From contig JAXQJY010000022.1 of NCBI GenBank assembly GCA_037042185.1, forward strand, positions 868,001 to 932,000: a stretch of 64,000 nucleotides of DNA, read 5' to 3'. The translations under genes were made by a program, and so were the position numbers. A model generated the notes under the pieces. It was given only the letters and a program-made list of their open reading frames with translations. It was not told where the DNA came from and did not search any database. Positions 46,875 through 56,795 of this stretch are shown here, piece by piece; the stretch's first letter is position 1; the number at the start of each line of letters is the position of its first letter. This DNA comes from Sordariomycetes sp. S80-01Y (lineage: Eukaryota; Ascomycota; Sordariomycetes).

Positions 46875-47936
46875 ATGGCGGACAACCCCCCCCAGAAGAC
46901 GCCCATTGCTCAGCCGCTCCCGGACTGCAAACCAGCACCCCAGCCCGACCCGACCCCTGAGCAGATCACCAAGTATGAAGCTCTACTCGCTCAAGCCCGT
47001 AACTTTGCCGAGATAACGTGCACCAAGGAGCCCGAAAAGTCAGGTCCCATCACGGATCGCGAGCGCATGTGGTTGACGCGAGAGTGTCTGCTCCGCTACC
47101 TGCGCGCCACCAAGTGGACCGTCGACGAGTCCGCCAAGCGCCTGCTCTCGACGCTGGCATGGCGACGGGAGTACGGCCTCGACGACTTCACCCCGGAGTA
47201 CATTTCGCCTGAGCAGGAGACGGGCAAGCAGATGATCTTTGGTTTCGACAAGCAGGGACGCCCGTGCCAGTACCTCAACCCCAACCGGCAGAACACCGAC
47301 GCCAGCCCTCGTCAGATCCACCATCTCTTCTATATGGTTGAGCGTGTCGCAGACATGATGCCGCCTGGCGTCGAGACCCTAAGTCTGTTGATCAACTTCA
47401 AGCCCAGCAAGGCACGCCAGAACACATCCGTCCCCATCGCCACGGCTCGCGAGGTCCTGCACATCCTGCAGAACCACTACCCCGAACGCCTCGGCAAGGC
47501 GCTCATCATCAACGTGCCATGGGTCGTCTGGGGCTTCTTCAAGATCGTGACGCCCTTCATCGACCCCGTCACCCGGGAGAAGCTCAAGTTCAACGAGGAC
47601 ATGAAGCTTTACGTGCCCAAGGAGCAGCTGTGGAGCGCGGACTGGGGCGGTGATTTGGACTTTGAGTACGACCACGATACCTACTGGCCTGCACTGAACG
47701 AGATGTGCCGTGAGAAGAGGGAGGAGAAAGTCAGGCGGTGGGAGGCTGCCGGAAGGCAAGTGGGCGAAAGTGAGGTGTATCTTAAGGGCGGCTCGGACGT
47801 CAGTGTTGAGGGCATCAAGTACGGGGCCGAAGGCACCGCATCGGAGAAACAGAACGATGAGCTGACAGAGGTCGCGGAGAAGCTTGAGACGGCCAAGTTG
47901 GACGACGGCAAGCCGGTCGATACCGCCGCCGCTTGA
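46875..47936 (+). CDS. Sec14-like CRAL-TRIO lipid-transfer protein, Pdr16/Pdr17 type, 353 aa, intronless
   Basis: The sequence follows yeast Pdr16 closely through its whole length: WLTRECLLRYLRATKWTVDE in the N-terminal helical part, then QNTDASPRQIHHLFYMVERV, VLHILQNHYPERLGKALIIN, FIDPVTREKLKFNEDMKLYV, and finally YDHDTYWPALNEMCREKREE with SEVYLKGG near the end. These are the lipid-binding CRAL-TRIO fold elements. Yeast Pdr16 transfers phosphatidylinositol, binds sterol, influences azole tolerance, and is a Pdr1/Pdr3 target. Here the gene sits directly after a Zn2Cys6 regulator and a PDR transporter. The acidic, Ala/Lys-rich C-terminal tail of about 60 residues is not shared with yeast. The ATG at 46875 follows a purine just upstream and precedes a proline-rich start typical of the group. 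The family is secure; Pdr16 versus Pdr17 cannot be separated. Confidence 0.92.
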   Translation: MADNPPQKTPIAQPLPDCKPAPQPDPTPEQITKYEALLAQARNFAEITCTKEPEKSGPITDRERMWLTRECLLRYLRATKWTVDESAKRLLSTLAWRREYGLDDFTPEYISPEQETGKQMIFGFDKQGRPCQYLNPNRQNTDASPRQIHHLFYMVERVADMMPPGVETLSLLINFKPSKARQNTSVPIATAREVLHILQNHYPERLGKALIINVPWVVWGFFKIVTPFIDPVTREKLKFNEDMKLYVPKEQLWSADWGGDLDFEYDHDTYWPALNEMCREKREEKVRRWEAAGRQVGESEVYLKGGSDVSVEGIKYGAEGTASEKQNDELTEVAEKLETAKLDDGKPVDTAAA

Positions 47937-49533
47937 AAACAGGCAAGCATTCGCAATCGGGAATGTCTTGACGCCCCCCAGACATCGTTGAATCATCGCA
48001 TATAGAACTAAACCGAAGACTTCTTTGGAAGTCACTTCATTCAGCATAGAGAACTTTGAGTCGCGGACTGTTTAGTCAATCACATCGAGATCCGTATGCT
48101 GTCTGCGCATCGGTATGTCGAAAGCAGGGTGACATCCCACCTCCCGAATGCTTGGTTTCGAGGTGGCCGCCTGTCTCACTTACAACAAATATCCTGGATC
48201 CATGGCTCCAGGGACAAGTATGGAACGCGTCAGTATGGTGCGAACACGCGCGCGTCCAGGGGTATCTATCCGGAGGTGAGCTCCGCCAGGGACCATGGAA
48301 CGTGAGACGTGAGCTCCCCCTTTTTAAGAGGAACAATCGGGACCTATGAGCGGATGGTATTCCAGCGCAGAGCAAGCGAGCAGTAAGTGAAGAGTTTTAG
48401 GTCTATCGTGTTCATTCCGATCGAGGCTTCCCTCAACTGCCTGGGCCAATTGTGACGAGCAGCTTGGTTCCAACGTTCACCATCACCTGTTTTTTGCTTT
48501 CATCGCGCCTGCAGTGATCTCGATTATCACCGTCCAACCATCCCACTATATCACACGGAGACCATGAGTGGCTTTAATGGGTCGAGAGTTTGGTGGTCGG
48601 CTCAGGCCCTTGGAGTTGACTAAGGTACCTAAACAGCAACTCTGCTTGCCCAGGTACGCCTGCGAAGCGATGGTAGCAACGGACAAAAGCGACAGGCCAA
48701 GCTTCATCCATTCATAGCCCCTGACGATAAAAAGCTTGACCAGCATTCTAGACCAATGCGGCCAACGGAGTTTGGGGGCGGATCTTCGCAGTGGCGGACC
48801 GGAGCCGCGGGCGGACTTCCCAGTTGCTTGTGCCGCGATTTGCATTCCAGTCAACACCAAGCATTTTACTGCCATCTCGAGACGTCATCTTGGCCTAAAA
48901 GAGGTCAGTCCCTACATTCCACATCGGGACTTGCAAATCGACGAGACCGGCAGTTGGCAGACGCGGGCCGCTGTCTCAAGCCGGCCTTGGGCAGATCTAC
49001 CCGACGAAATATTTCCCGTGCCAATGAGGACGAGGCGGCGTCTCTCCCGATCTTTCCCGTAATGGACAGCAAGAGATTCCTGCTACCATCGACCATTCTT
49101 CTGCGTCCCCAGGTCGTAGATCGCCGCGCCCATCGCCGTCGCCGCTCACCTTCATCACCGACGGGCAGCGTGAGGACTGAAGTCTATCGTGGATCGGTGT
49201 GGGTTCTTGGCATTCCCGGTCTGGCACCTCCTCTCGGGAGCCAGGGAACTATGTGGGGGGCACCAGGCTCGTTCGAGCGAGCTCTGACGAGGTCTGTAGG
49301 TAGTTTCCTCCCCAAGACTGGCCAGTATCGAGCCAGACGAACCCTACGATGCTAGGAGGCATCAAAGGGAGCCGCTCTGCCGATATATAACAGCGTTGGG
49401 AACGATACTGACCTCCTAGTTCCTGCCAAGCCATCTTATTCAACAAGCCCGTTTTGTTTTATATGCATTAATAAGTCTGGGTTTCTATGTTTTTCTGTAA
49501 GCGTTTCACTCTGTATAAGTTATCGTCTTCTTC
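47937..49533. other. 1.6-kb intergenic region before the synthetase-like gene
   Basis: I searched this stretch for an adenylation domain (core motifs such as SGTTGxPKG, YGPTE, GELxIxG) in all plus frames and found none. Open frames of up to 200 codons exist but look like chance. An AGGTACCT palindrome lies at 48623-48630. AT-rich TATA-like stretches at about 49381-49389 and 49455-49470 precede the next start. Confidence 0.5.
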
Positions 49534-52500
49534 ATGGACCCTTTACCCTCTAGTCTGAGGCGCACTTCCGATATCACCTCAGACTGTCTAATAGCTTGTC
49601 GACTGGATCATCTCCTGTGGGCATTGCAGACTCTCCTCGCGGAGATCCAGGCGCTTCGGCCTCCTTCCCGAGTGCTTCGAGACTTCTCGGAAACATGGAG
49701 TCAACAGAACCCTCCGGACCACCAGCAGAACTCGGCCAGCTCGGAAGATCTGATTAACAACATTCGACAACTCCTACATCGACTTGAATGCTCAATAGAG
49801 GCATCCCAAGATGTTAAAGAACATCCTGACACTGATCGTGGCGGGCATGATGGAGGATACTCTTGGGAAGAACTAGAGAAAGCTGTCACACGTGCTGCGG
49901 CCGATCTACGGTGGGACGGGCATCCCCTCCTACCAGTCGTCGCGCCCGACGAGCTTCTGTCAACGGCTCGTTGTGTTGTGGATATTGCACACCTCGCGTC
50001 GGATGCAGAGGACATTACTCTACCCGGAGACGTCCGTGAAGCTTGCTGCGTTGTCGTATCGGAAGCCCAGCTGAGACAACTCAGCGCGAGTCAGCCAGAT
50101 GCTTCGTCCAGGTATGAACGGCCCAAGCCATACCGTGGGATGCGACTAACCATGCAGTCGCAAAAGTACCCATAAGCACCCCCACGGCAGGAAAAGATGT
50201 CCTTCGTTGACCAAGCCTCCTGCCTGCAAAACGTCACCTCCAGGGCATTCCCGGAGCGTGAGGCGCGCTTCGAGGTCGACACATATCCATCACCGAGCCG
50301 ACCACGATCGAACCTCGACAGCTTTCCACAGGGCTGCGGGCCGGCAGCATTCCAACATTACCATCACCGGTAGGAAAGGGGGTCATGACGCCGGGGAACG
50401 CAAGAGCTTGCCAACGGGCGAAGCTCTACGCTTGCTAGAAGCGGCGAGCCATCAGCTCCACATCCCGATGCAGACGAGCGTTACCGACGTTTCGAATCAG
50501 GCAAAGCTGGAAGGCGAGAGCGAGGGCGCGATGGTTCTTGTAGTCCTGCCGAGCAAGGAGGCTGTTCGCCGTTCCGAACGAGGTTTGCGGTCGGTCCTCT
50601 CGGGCCTCACGCCAAAGGGCTGTACGTGGTCAGTGGTGCTCCTAAGTGACGACAAGCACGAACGTGGTGAAGCTCACGAAGCGCACAATCAGTGTCAAAC
50701 TCCAGATGATGAAGCTTCAGGGTTCGAAGGCAGCTTGAAAATAATTCAAGACCAGGTTGTCGCGGCATACGCCAAAACCATCGGGTGCGACAGGGCCAAA
50801 GTTGGGCTTGACCTAACCTTCTCGCAGCTCGGGGGGCAACCCCACGAGACTGACAACTTGAGCTCTATCCTCAGGGCAACTTTCAACATCGACATACCCA
50901 GCTCGATTATATCGAGCATCGGCAACATGAAAGTAAGGTCGGTGGTCGAGTACATAGACGCTCGTCGAAAGGAGGGGAGGTCAAGTGACGGTCAAGACAT
51001 GGAAACGGAGGCGCGTCGGTCAGACAGATGGTGGCTCTTGTGCCTCCAGCTCGTCCCGTTGCTACTCGTCTACCCTTCACGACACGCCTTTTGGTGGACG
51101 GCCCACCTGTACGTGCTCAGCCTGACGCGCTTTTGGGAAGACAACGGTAGCTTGTGCGGGAGGCTCGCCAACCTAGTTCTCTCCATCATCGCGGCCTGGG
51201 GGTTGCGCGAAGCCGTGTTCCCCATCTTTGGCATCCTGACAAAGTGGGTGATCATTGGTCGCTACCGTCCTGGCTCCTATCCTATGTGGGGATCATATCA
51301 CACGCGGTGGTGGATGGTGCAGAAGATCGTGAGTCTCTGTGGGATGGGCCACTTCGCCTTGACGCATCCCACCCAGAACCTGTACCACCGGCTCATGGGC
51401 GCTAAGATTGGGAGCGGCGTGCGTCTCACGGAAGTCAACATTGGCGAATGGGATCTGCTCGATATCCGTGCCGGGGCCACGCTGACGAAATGCCACTGCC
51501 GCCCCTTTGCGGCGGAAAAGAACACGACAATGTACCTCGGCCGTATCGTTATCGGCGAGAGAGCCACGGTGGGCGTGCTCTCTCACCTGGCCCCGGGAGT
51601 CGAGATCTTGGCGGACACCAACCTCAGCTCCAACTCGTCCAGCTGGGAGCAGAACGTCCTGTCAGAGGAGGTGGAACAAGATGAGGCTGTCTCACTGAAC
51701 CCCCACTGGCTGCTGTCAATCCTCATCACCAGCCCCTTGCAGCTCTTTTGCTGGGCCTTTGCGTGCACTCCGTGGTTGGGCGCGCATGTCGGGGTGCTGT
51801 ACGTGCCCCCAGAAGGTAGCGACACGCCACTCCGCGTGATCCTCGACTGGTTCCAGGGGAATCCTACCGTGGCTTTCATGTACGTTGCTGCCATAGCGCA
51901 CGCGCTGATCGAGCCACTCCTCATCTTCAGCTTCGCCGTGGCCTTCCGTTGGCTGTCCAGTATTCTGTTCGGACCACTTCCTGCTGATCCTTGCAAATTC
52001 CGAAGCCAGTTCCGCATCTGGCAGTCAACCATGATGCGCTTCATCTTCTCCGAGCGCCGGCTGAGGCAGGTGAATCGGCTCATGGGGCAGCACCACGAAG
52101 CTCGATCAGGGGTCCTCCGTGCACTGGGGGCCGAGGTCGGGAGACGAGTCTGTTGGCCGACGGATGGCGGCCCTTCCATAGTGGACTATCACCTCGTCAA
52201 AATCGGAGACGACGTGGTGTTTGGGGAGGACTCGCACCTCATCACTTCGGACAAGCGCGCAACGGCCGCGATTTCGATAGGGGATGGCGCTGTCATCGCC
52301 GACAAGACATGCATTCTGCCCGGCGTACACGTAGGGGCGAGGGCTACGATTGCCTTTGGAACGACAACGCTGCCGGGAAAGCATTATCCCGAGATGGAGA
52401 CCCTCGTGGGCTGCTGCGATGGTGACGTTGAGCACTCCGACAGCTACGGGGCCAGGCTCTGGGGGGTGCCGGATGTGAAGCAGGACGCCTCTCGTGAGCG

Positions 52501-53494
52501 ACGGGACAGCGACGAGACGCTGGTTGAAGACGAGGATGTGCCTCCTTCATCTTTGGAGGAGGGCGATGCCAAAAAGCGTCTGGACAAGGGCCACCGGAAA
52601 GAAGAGGCGCGTCGTCGTGATGCCCAAGCACGCACCCATAAGCCCAGCGCGGACTCAGACTTCGCCCCCGACGTGTCGCCGTACAAAAAGGCCTACTTCG
52701 AGCGAGAGGCACCCTCTTCAACGCTGTCGCCAGCTGCCACGCTGGCCTTTTCCCTATTCATGACGGCCTTCTCCGTCCTGTTCTGGAGCGTGCCCTCGAT
52801 GTCGTCCATGAAGCTGACGTCCCGCATCTTTGTCGAGCGCTTCGTCGCCATCAACCCAACATACGATATCTTCGTCGTCTATCTCTTCAACTATGTTAGC
52901 ACCATTGCACTGACGGCGCCCTTCGTGATTTTGGGCGTCGGCATCGTCGTCGCGGCCAAGCGACTTCTCGTGGGACGCTTCGAGCCGGGCGTGTATGAGT
53001 GGCACAAGTCATCTTTCTGCCAGCGCTGGCAGGTCCTCAACGCCTTCGAGAAGCTCCTAGTCGACTGCTACGTCGAGCGGGGCCTCATCAGCCTCCTGAC
53101 AGGCACCCAGTGGCTGGTGTGGTACTATCGCTCCCTTGGGGCAAAGATTGGGGATAATTGCTCCATCTACGCCAACGGATGGCCGAGCCTCATGCTGACA
53201 GAGGCGAACCTGATAGAGGTGGGCGACCGCGTCACGATTGACGACGCTGGAATTGTCTGTCATTTAGACCGGCGCGGGAGCGTCCAGACGGACCGCATCA
53301 AGATCGGCAACGGGTGCGTCTTGCGGTCTGGCAGCACCCTCATGTGCGGCACGGTCATGGAGAGCAACTCCATGCTGCTGGAACACACCTTGGTGCTCCC
53401 TGGCGATACCGTGCCAGCATCTTCGGTCCAGCAGGGCCGTGTGGCGAAAGAATTCCAAGGCAATAGGCTGGGAACCTTGGGGGAGGGCGGCTAG
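49534..53494 (+). CDS. Pls-like membrane protein: serine-less carrier domain plus three beta-helix (hexapeptide) modules, no adenylation domain, 1304 aa, 2 exons
   Basis: Exons are 49534-50111 and 50158-53494; the 46-nt intron has a CTAAC branch site and joins the frames exactly. The first about 390 residues match nothing I recognise. A carrier-like segment follows (about 392-465, from VVAAYAKTIGCDRAKVGLDL), but where the phosphopantetheine serine belongs it reads FSQLGGQPHETD, so the usual GGxS/GANS serine is replaced. Then come alternating membrane segments and three left-handed beta-helix modules: near 600-640 (LYHRLMGAKIGSGVRLTEVN), near 845-940 (VKIGDDVVFGEDSHLITSDK, SIGDGAVIADKTCILPGVHV) and near 1180-1290 (WYYRSLGAKIGDNCSIYANG). 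This is the plan of the membrane half of epsilon-poly-L-lysine synthetase and its fungal relatives (A-T-TM-three tandem domains), minus the A domain. Peptide-bond formation or acyl transfer is conceivable; no function should be assumed. Confidence 0.8.
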
Positions 53495-53897
53495 GCGCGA
53501 TGGCCCAAGACGCAGACGGCGGGTGACTGTAGCTTAGATAGACAGAACAGCATCGACATTGGCCACGTATCCATTCTTCCATCATTCCTTGATTGTACGC
53601 AGGCCCCAAAAGTGTCCGAGAATGCGAGTCCATGTGGCGCTGCTGCATCGGCCTCGACCAGTCAGCTTGACGTGGCGGTTCGCTTACCTACTCCGCGCCG
53701 GGTGATCAGCAGGCGTCGTCGCCAGCGCTGCCTTGTGCCAGGTGGGAACCGAAATCCCGTTCACTGTGTTCGTGAGGCGACCAGAGGTTGCGTAGTGTTT
53801 GTAGTCAGCACCTTTGACTCATTCACGGTCCGGGACTATATAATTCGAGCGAGCCCCGTAGCCTGCTCCGCACCTGTGCCAGTACACAGGGAAGACC
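53495..53897. other. intergenic region upstream of the BCS1-like gene
   Basis: About 400 bases between two plus-strand genes, containing the first gene's 3' end and the TATA element listed next. Nothing else seen. Confidence 0.5.
53837..53843 (+). promoter_or_regulatory. TATA box of the BCS1-like gene
   Basis: TATATAA, 55 bases before the ATG; strongest TATA candidate in this gap. Confidence 0.5.
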
Positions 53898-55727
53898 ATG
53901 CCTTACCTCAACGTAATGGATTCACTCACCAAATTGGGCATCGTTTCCAACGGAACCGTCGCCGCAAATGACACCGGCTTGATGGAAACCATTCTTACGA
54001 CAGTTGGCCTGCGTTCCTCTCCCCTCCTGCTGATCTACCGCCAGGTCGCGCAGCATCTGGGCATCGACCCGTCCCTCATCCTCACACTGCTCGGCGTTGT
54101 CTACGGAACCCAGTACATCTTGAACCATGCATGGAAGCAGATCCAGGACTTCATCGAGAAATTTCTTATGTGCTCCGTCAGCGTGAGCCAGGACGATAGC
54201 ATCTACTCCCAGCTCATGAACTGGCTGAGCCTGCAGCCGAGTCTGAACAACAACCGGTTCCTCTCGGCGGAGACGATATGGAAAAGCGCTTGGGAGCAGG
54301 AGGATGAGGAGGACGAGGACCGGGAGGCCATGGAGGCGGTCTCGCTCTCTGAAGGGACCAAGTACCTCAACTTCTCCAATCAAGCTGCCAAAGCCGTGCC
54401 TCGCTTCATCCCGGCTCACGGCGCGACAAGGTTCTGGTACAACGGGAACTACTTCCGCCTGATGCGACGCAAGGAAACTGTCGTCTCCATGGGTCGGGAG
54501 GCCACCAAGGACCAGGAGGAGATGCGCATCTACTGCTACGGCCGGTCCACGGCGCCCATCAAGCGGCTCCTCCTCGATGCCAAAACGCTGTACTTCCACG
54601 ACACGCACCAGAAGACCACCATTTACCGACCCCGGCAGAAGGAAAATCGTAGGCCGTACAATTCGCCCTGGCAGCAGGTGACGCGTCGTCCGGTGCGCCC
54701 GATGGACACGGTTGTTCTGGAGCACAGGGAGAAGGAGGACGTGCTGGCGGACATCAACGAGTACCTGCACCCTCACACGCCGCGATGGTACGCGAGTCGC
54801 GGGATTCCTCTACGGAGAGGCTACCTATTCCACGGGCCGCCGGGCACGGGCAAGACGAGCTTCAGCTTTGCGTTGGCGGGAGTGTTTGGCATCGACATCT
54901 ACGTCATTAGTCTGCAGGATGCAGGTGTGACGGAGGAGGATCTGGCTGCTCTGTTCACCAAGCTGCCGAGGAGATGCATCGTGCTGCTGGAGGACATTGA
55001 CACGGCTGGGCTGAGAAGGGACGAGGATGATGTAGTGGTGGAGGAGCAGGACGAGAACGAGGTTCGGGAGAATGGGGATGCTCAGAACAAATCAACGAAG
55101 AGCAACGGCAAGAAAAAGGACGCAAAGGTCGACAAGCCGGAGGACTCGGATAGTTCCAGCTCTGATGACTCGGATCGCAAAAGACGCCGAAGGAAGAGGC
55201 AGAGCAAGAGAGTCGTGCGAAAGGAAAGAAAGGATGCCAAGATCACGCCCGAGACCATCTCGCTGTCGGGGCTCCTCAATGCCATCGACGGCGTGGCATC
55301 GCACGAAGGACGCGTCCTGATCCTCACAACGAACAAGCCCGAGTCGCTGGACGAGGCCCTCGTGAGACCCGGCCGCGTCGACCGTCAGGTGGCCTTTAAG
55401 AACGCAACGGGTGCGCAGGCGATGGAGCTCTTCCACAGGATGTACGAGACGAACGACCGGCGGCCCGACTCTGCGCCTGCGAAGGCTCAGGGGCCGTCGG
55501 GCGAGAGGCTGGTGGACGAGAAGCCGATGGATGAGGACGAGCTGAGGGCGATAGCGACGCGGTTCGGTGAGATGGTGCCGGAGGGAGAGTTCTCGCCGGC
55601 TGAGATCCAGGGGTTTCTGCTGAAGAGAAAGAACAGGCCTAGACGTGCTCTGGAGGAGGCACGAGAATGGATTGACGGCACGATGAGGCAGAAGGAGACT
55701 AAGAGTAAAGTCGTCGTGGTGCAGTGA
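53898..55727 (+). CDS. BCS1-like AAA ATPase, 609 aa, intronless
   Basis: Yeast Bcs1 moves the folded Rieske protein across the mitochondrial inner membrane; filamentous fungi carry several paralogues whose roles are unclear. Visible here are a membrane segment near residues 55-75 (LILTLLGVVYGTQYILNHAW), the BCS1-specific N domain (FIPAHGATRFWYNGNYFRLM, EMRIYCYGRSTAPIKRLLLD) and the AAA domain with Walker A GPPGTGKTS near 313 and Walker B IVLLEDIDTAG near 361. After Walker B there is a charged, low-complexity insertion of about 75 residues (Asp/Glu-rich, then Lys/Arg-rich), before SLSGLLNAIDGVASHEGRVL, TTNKPESLDEALVRPGRVDR and a C-terminal helical part. The insertion makes it longer than Bcs1 (about 450 aa). 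The start at 53898 (or in-frame ATG 53916) is not decided by homology. All ATPase motifs are intact. Confidence 0.9.
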   Translation: MPYLNVMDSLTKLGIVSNGTVAANDTGLMETILTTVGLRSSPLLLIYRQVAQHLGIDPSLILTLLGVVYGTQYILNHAWKQIQDFIEKFLMCSVSVSQDDSIYSQLMNWLSLQPSLNNNRFLSAETIWKSAWEQEDEEDEDREAMEAVSLSEGTKYLNFSNQAAKAVPRFIPAHGATRFWYNGNYFRLMRRKETVVSMGREATKDQEEMRIYCYGRSTAPIKRLLLDAKTLYFHDTHQKTTIYRPRQKENRRPYNSPWQQVTRRPVRPMDTVVLEHREKEDVLADINEYLHPHTPRWYASRGIPLRRGYLFHGPPGTGKTSFSFALAGVFGIDIYVISLQDAGVTEEDLAALFTKLPRRCIVLLEDIDTAGLRRDEDDVVVEEQDENEVRENGDAQNKSTKSNGKKKDAKVDKPEDSDSSSSDDSDRKRRRRKRQSKRVVRKERKDAKITPETISLSGLLNAIDGVASHEGRVLILTTNKPESLDEALVRPGRVDRQVAFKNATGAQAMELFHRMYETNDRRPDSAPAKAQGPSGERLVDEKPMDEDELRAIATRFGEMVPEGEFSPAEIQGFLLKRKNRPRRALEEAREWIDGTMRQKETKSKVVVVQ

Positions 55728-55784
55728 CCTTAGATGAACATAAACGTGAGTATGTATGTACCTTACCTTAGAAAGTAATAGGCA

Positions 55785-55822
55785 GATAAGATGAGATAAG
55801 ACGAGATAAGAAATCAGATAAG
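55785..55822 (+). promoter_or_regulatory. array of four GATAAG elements
   Basis: AGATAAG occurs four times; GATAAG starts at 55785, 55795, 55805 and 55817, the first three exactly 10 bases apart. The last sits in ATCAGATAA, the consensus of iron-responsive GATA repressors; the others fit the general HGATAR motif of fungal GATA factors such as nitrogen regulators. The array lies between the BCS1-like stop and the Trs31 start, 150-185 bases before the latter. Confidence 0.5.
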
Positions 55823-55970
55823 CACCCGTCGCAGCGCCCACTTCACCGAATGTCACCCGTAGAGCCACTGCTACAGCGAAGTCCTAAGATCCAGGCGCTC
55901 CCCACGTCACCCCCCGAATTCCCCCCGGTCCGCGACACCTTCAGCCTCGCACCTCGAACAGACATCCGCG

Positions 55971-56594
55971 ATGGCCTCCAACGCCCCGAAAGAGGGCCTC
56001 CGCGTGCCCTCGTCCGGCAAGACCATCTACCACCGGCCGCTCAACCGCGCCAAGACGGCCGAGGCCAGCCAGGCGTCCTTCGCCTACCTCTTCGGCGAGA
56101 TGGTCACGTACGCCCAGCGCCGCGTCAAGGGCATCCAGGAGCTCGAGCAGCGCCTCAACGTCCAGGGCCACCCCATCGGCCTGAAGCTGCTCGACCTGCT
56201 GCTGTACCGCGAGCCCGCGCGCTCGCAGACGCGGCCGCTGAACATCATCAACCTGCTGCACTTCATCAAGACGGCCGTCTGGCAGCACCTGTTCGGGCGC
56301 CAGGCCGACAGGCTGGAGAAGAGCGCCGAGCCCGACAAGACGAACGAGTACATGATCATCGACAACGAGCCGCTCGTCAACCAGTACATCAGCGTGCCGA
56401 GGGAGATGAGCCAGCTCAACTGCGCCGCCTTCGCCGCCGGCGTGGTCGAGGGCGTCTGCGACGGCGCCGACTTCCCGGCGAAGGTCACGGCGCACACGGT
56501 GGCCGAGGGCGACATGTGGCCCGGCAAGACGGTGTTTCTCGTCAGGTTCAGGGAGGAGGTTGTGGAGAGGGAGGCGTTCCTGGGGAAGAGCTAG
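55971..56594 (+). CDS. trs31: TRAPP complex subunit Trs31 (TRAPPC5, Bet3 family), 207 aa, intronless
   Basis: The TRAPP complex activates Rab GTPases in ER-Golgi and Golgi traffic. The product has the Bet3/Trs31 alpha-beta fold signature: SFAYLFGEMVTYAQRRVKGI, QELEQRLNVQGHPIGLKLLD, INLLHFIKTAVWQHLFGRQA, EYMIIDNEPLVNQYISVPRE, LNCAAFAAGVVEGVCDGADF and FLVRFREEVVEREAFLGKS at the end. Length fits the family (about 200). An overlapping longer frame at 55850-56953 in another phase is a GC-rich shadow. The start gives MASNAPKEGLRVP. The promoter holds the GATAAG array listed above. Confidence 0.93.
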   Translation: MASNAPKEGLRVPSSGKTIYHRPLNRAKTAEASQASFAYLFGEMVTYAQRRVKGIQELEQRLNVQGHPIGLKLLDLLLYREPARSQTRPLNIINLLHFIKTAVWQHLFGRQADRLEKSAEPDKTNEYMIIDNEPLVNQYISVPREMSQLNCAAFAAGVVEGVCDGADFPAKVTAHTVAEGDMWPGKTVFLVRFREEVVEREAFLGKS

Positions 56595-56795
56595 CTGGTG
56601 TGCTGGGTTACGAAGGGTGGAAGGCGGACAGGCACGGAGTTACTATATGCATGACACTGGAGTTTGGAGTTGCGGTAGATGTACTGCTCAATTGGCCACG
56701 GATGAATCAGAATAATGAGTTACACAATACAAACAAAGCACCGTCCAGACGCCTCGCTCTCCCGGACCCCCGTGTCGAACCCAGCAACAGAGCCC

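Noticed and set aside
47937-49533. Adenylation domain upstream of the Pls-like gene
   Set aside because: Searched by eye for core A-domain motifs in all plus-strand frames; none present.
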